Source of the DNA: Bacillus tianshenii
Lineage (GTDB): Bacteria; Bacillota; Bacilli; Bacillales; Bacillaceae_N
DNA: 64,000 bases
Direction: 5' to 3'
Assembly: GCA_020524525.2 (NCBI GenBank)
Contig: CP129018.1
Span: 1,368,115 to 1,432,114 of the forward strand
The notes under the pieces were generated by a model that searched no databases, was not told the origin of the DNA, and saw nothing but the letters and a program-made list of their open reading frames with translations. How positions within the stretch are numbered: position 1 is the first letter of the stretch; the number at the start of each line of letters is the position of its first letter. This document shows, piece after piece, positions 63,223-64,000 of the stretch. Position numbers and translations under genes: made by a program.

Positions 63223-63446
63223 TTCTTTTCACAATGAGTTCACTTCTTCATTCATCGCTAGCATCTATATGATTTAAATGTCTACCTGTCGATAATATTT
63301 ATATTATCAATACAGTATGTGAAATTTCTTATGTTCGTTGTTAGATTATTACCTTTATCCCCCATCTAAAGTTATATTTACACAATAAAAAAAGGGTTCT
63401 TTACCTTCTTCATGAATTACTAAATAAAAGGAAAGGAGCTAACATC

Positions 63447-64000
63447 ATGCTTCGAATCATTATATTGCTATTATTTGTATTATTTTCAACTAACTTACAC
63501 ATTCAGGCTACAACTACTCAAGATGTTTCGATTTTGATTAATGGTGAAAAGCAAAACTACCTCCAACCGCCTATTATTAAAAATAACCGCACTCTTGTAC
63601 CGTTTCGCCACATATTCGAATCATTAGGTGCAGATGTCAGCTGGAATGCAGAAGAAGAACGTATTTCAGCTACCAAAGATGACACAACCATGCAACTTAT
63701 ACTCCACTCAACTGCAGCCGTAATAAACAATCGCCATTACGAACTTGATACCGCTCCCGAACTAATCAATAATGGAACAACGATGGTTCCGCTCCGTTTT
63801 GTCAGTGAAACACTGGGAGCAGATGTGACATGGAATAATGAACATAAAATGATTATTATAAATGATTTACCTAAGCGACAAAGTGAAATAAAAAAGAAAT
63901 GGCATGACTTACAACCTTCCTTTGATGAAGAACCTTATTTAGAAACACCACGTTATCAAGCACCATTTAAAGCCGGCACATTGAAAAATGAATTTTTACA
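63447..64000 (+). CDS. Secreted protein with copper-amine-oxidase-N repeats (runs off the window)
   Basis: The 3' end is cut by the window edge. ATG 63447 follows GGAAAGGAGC. A signal peptide (LRIIILLLFVLFSTNLHIQA) is followed by two Cu_amine_oxidN1-type repeats: INGEKQNYLQPPIIKNNRTL with VPFRHIFESLGADVSWN, and MVPLRFVSETLGADVTWN. These repeats are common N-terminal cell-surface modules of Bacillaceae enzymes; the catalytic part would lie beyond 64000. Residues after about 140 are linker-like. Confidence 0.8.
   Translation, partial: MLRIIILLLFVLFSTNLHIQATTTQDVSILINGEKQNYLQPPIIKNNRTLVPFRHIFESLGADVSWNAEEERISATKDDTTMQLILHSTAAVINNRHYELDTAPELINNGTTMVPLRFVSETLGADVTWNNEHKMIIINDLPKRQSEIKKKWHDLQPSFDEEPYLETPRYQAPFKAGTLKNEFL

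Overview
The window is chromosomal DNA of a low-GC, Gram-positive, spore-forming Bacillaceae species. Ribosome binding sites are AGGAGG-like, UUG and GUG starts are common, there are many intrinsic terminators, and catabolite-response (cre) motifs are present. The gene content matches: a yngJIHGFE-type leucine-degradation operon, gltC beside gdhA, a CsxC-type His-rich spore-surface protein, YfhD-, YdbC- and UPF0316-type proteins, and a sigma-L (sigma-54) activator system. No rRNA, tRNA or CRISPR array was seen.

Layout. 1-8061: leucine/branched acyl-CoA degradation operon (acyl-CoA dehydrogenase, acyl-CoA synthetase, biotin carboxylase, biotin carrier, HMG-CoA lyase, enoyl-CoA hydratase, carboxyltransferase) behind a cre site and a TetR-type palindrome; the hydratase carries a one-base frameshift. 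8062-18848: mixed accessory stretch with rlmCD, a YndJ-like membrane protein, a HepT/MntA toxin-antitoxin pair, a PC4-like protein, a phospholipase-D-like gene broken by a stop codon, YitT- and GtrA-like membrane proteins, and a large UvrD-type helicase with a RelE-like N-terminus and TPR/Sel1 C-terminus. 19027-29439: a compact sigma-54 regulon. One PAS-AAA+ activator is flanked by three -24/-12 promoters. These serve (a) acyl-CoA synthetase, SDR and AtoE-type transporter, (b) ACAD10/11-type dehydrogenase, APH-type kinase and ComB-like phosphatase, and (c) a further acyl-CoA synthetase. The gene set resembles the Pseudomonas levulinate (lva) pathway and the fused kinase-dehydrogenase ACAD10/11 of animals, so I infer catabolism of 4-hydroxy or 4-oxo acids through phosphorylated CoA intermediates. 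29463-39309: housekeeping and stress genes, including a cation exchanger, lutBC without lutA, a globin sensor, an HtrA-like protease, mgsA and a nitroreductase. 39439-46255: Liv-type ABC transporter operon with an embedded acyl-CoA synthetase. 46413-47455: a complete IS30-family element. 47616-53179: small proteins, a luciferase-like monooxygenase, gltC/gdhA and a DJ-1/PfpI protein.

53445-62997 is a signalling block. A c-di-GMP-I riboswitch with a terminator precedes an operon of HATPase kinase, STAS, SpoIIE-type phosphatase, FapA/DUF342 and STAS proteins. Divergent from it lie a PAS-PAS-PAS-GGDEF-EAL protein and a chemoreceptor. No sigma factor is nearby, which suggests a partner-switching module whose expression is read out from c-di-GMP and whose output may be surface or motility behaviour. 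The window ends after a sodC remnant, inside a secreted protein with copper-amine-oxidase N-terminal repeats.

The two most notable systems are the sigma-54 4-hydroxyacid-type cluster and the c-di-GMP-controlled partner-switching operon. Both assignments rest on motifs read by eye; no database search was possible.
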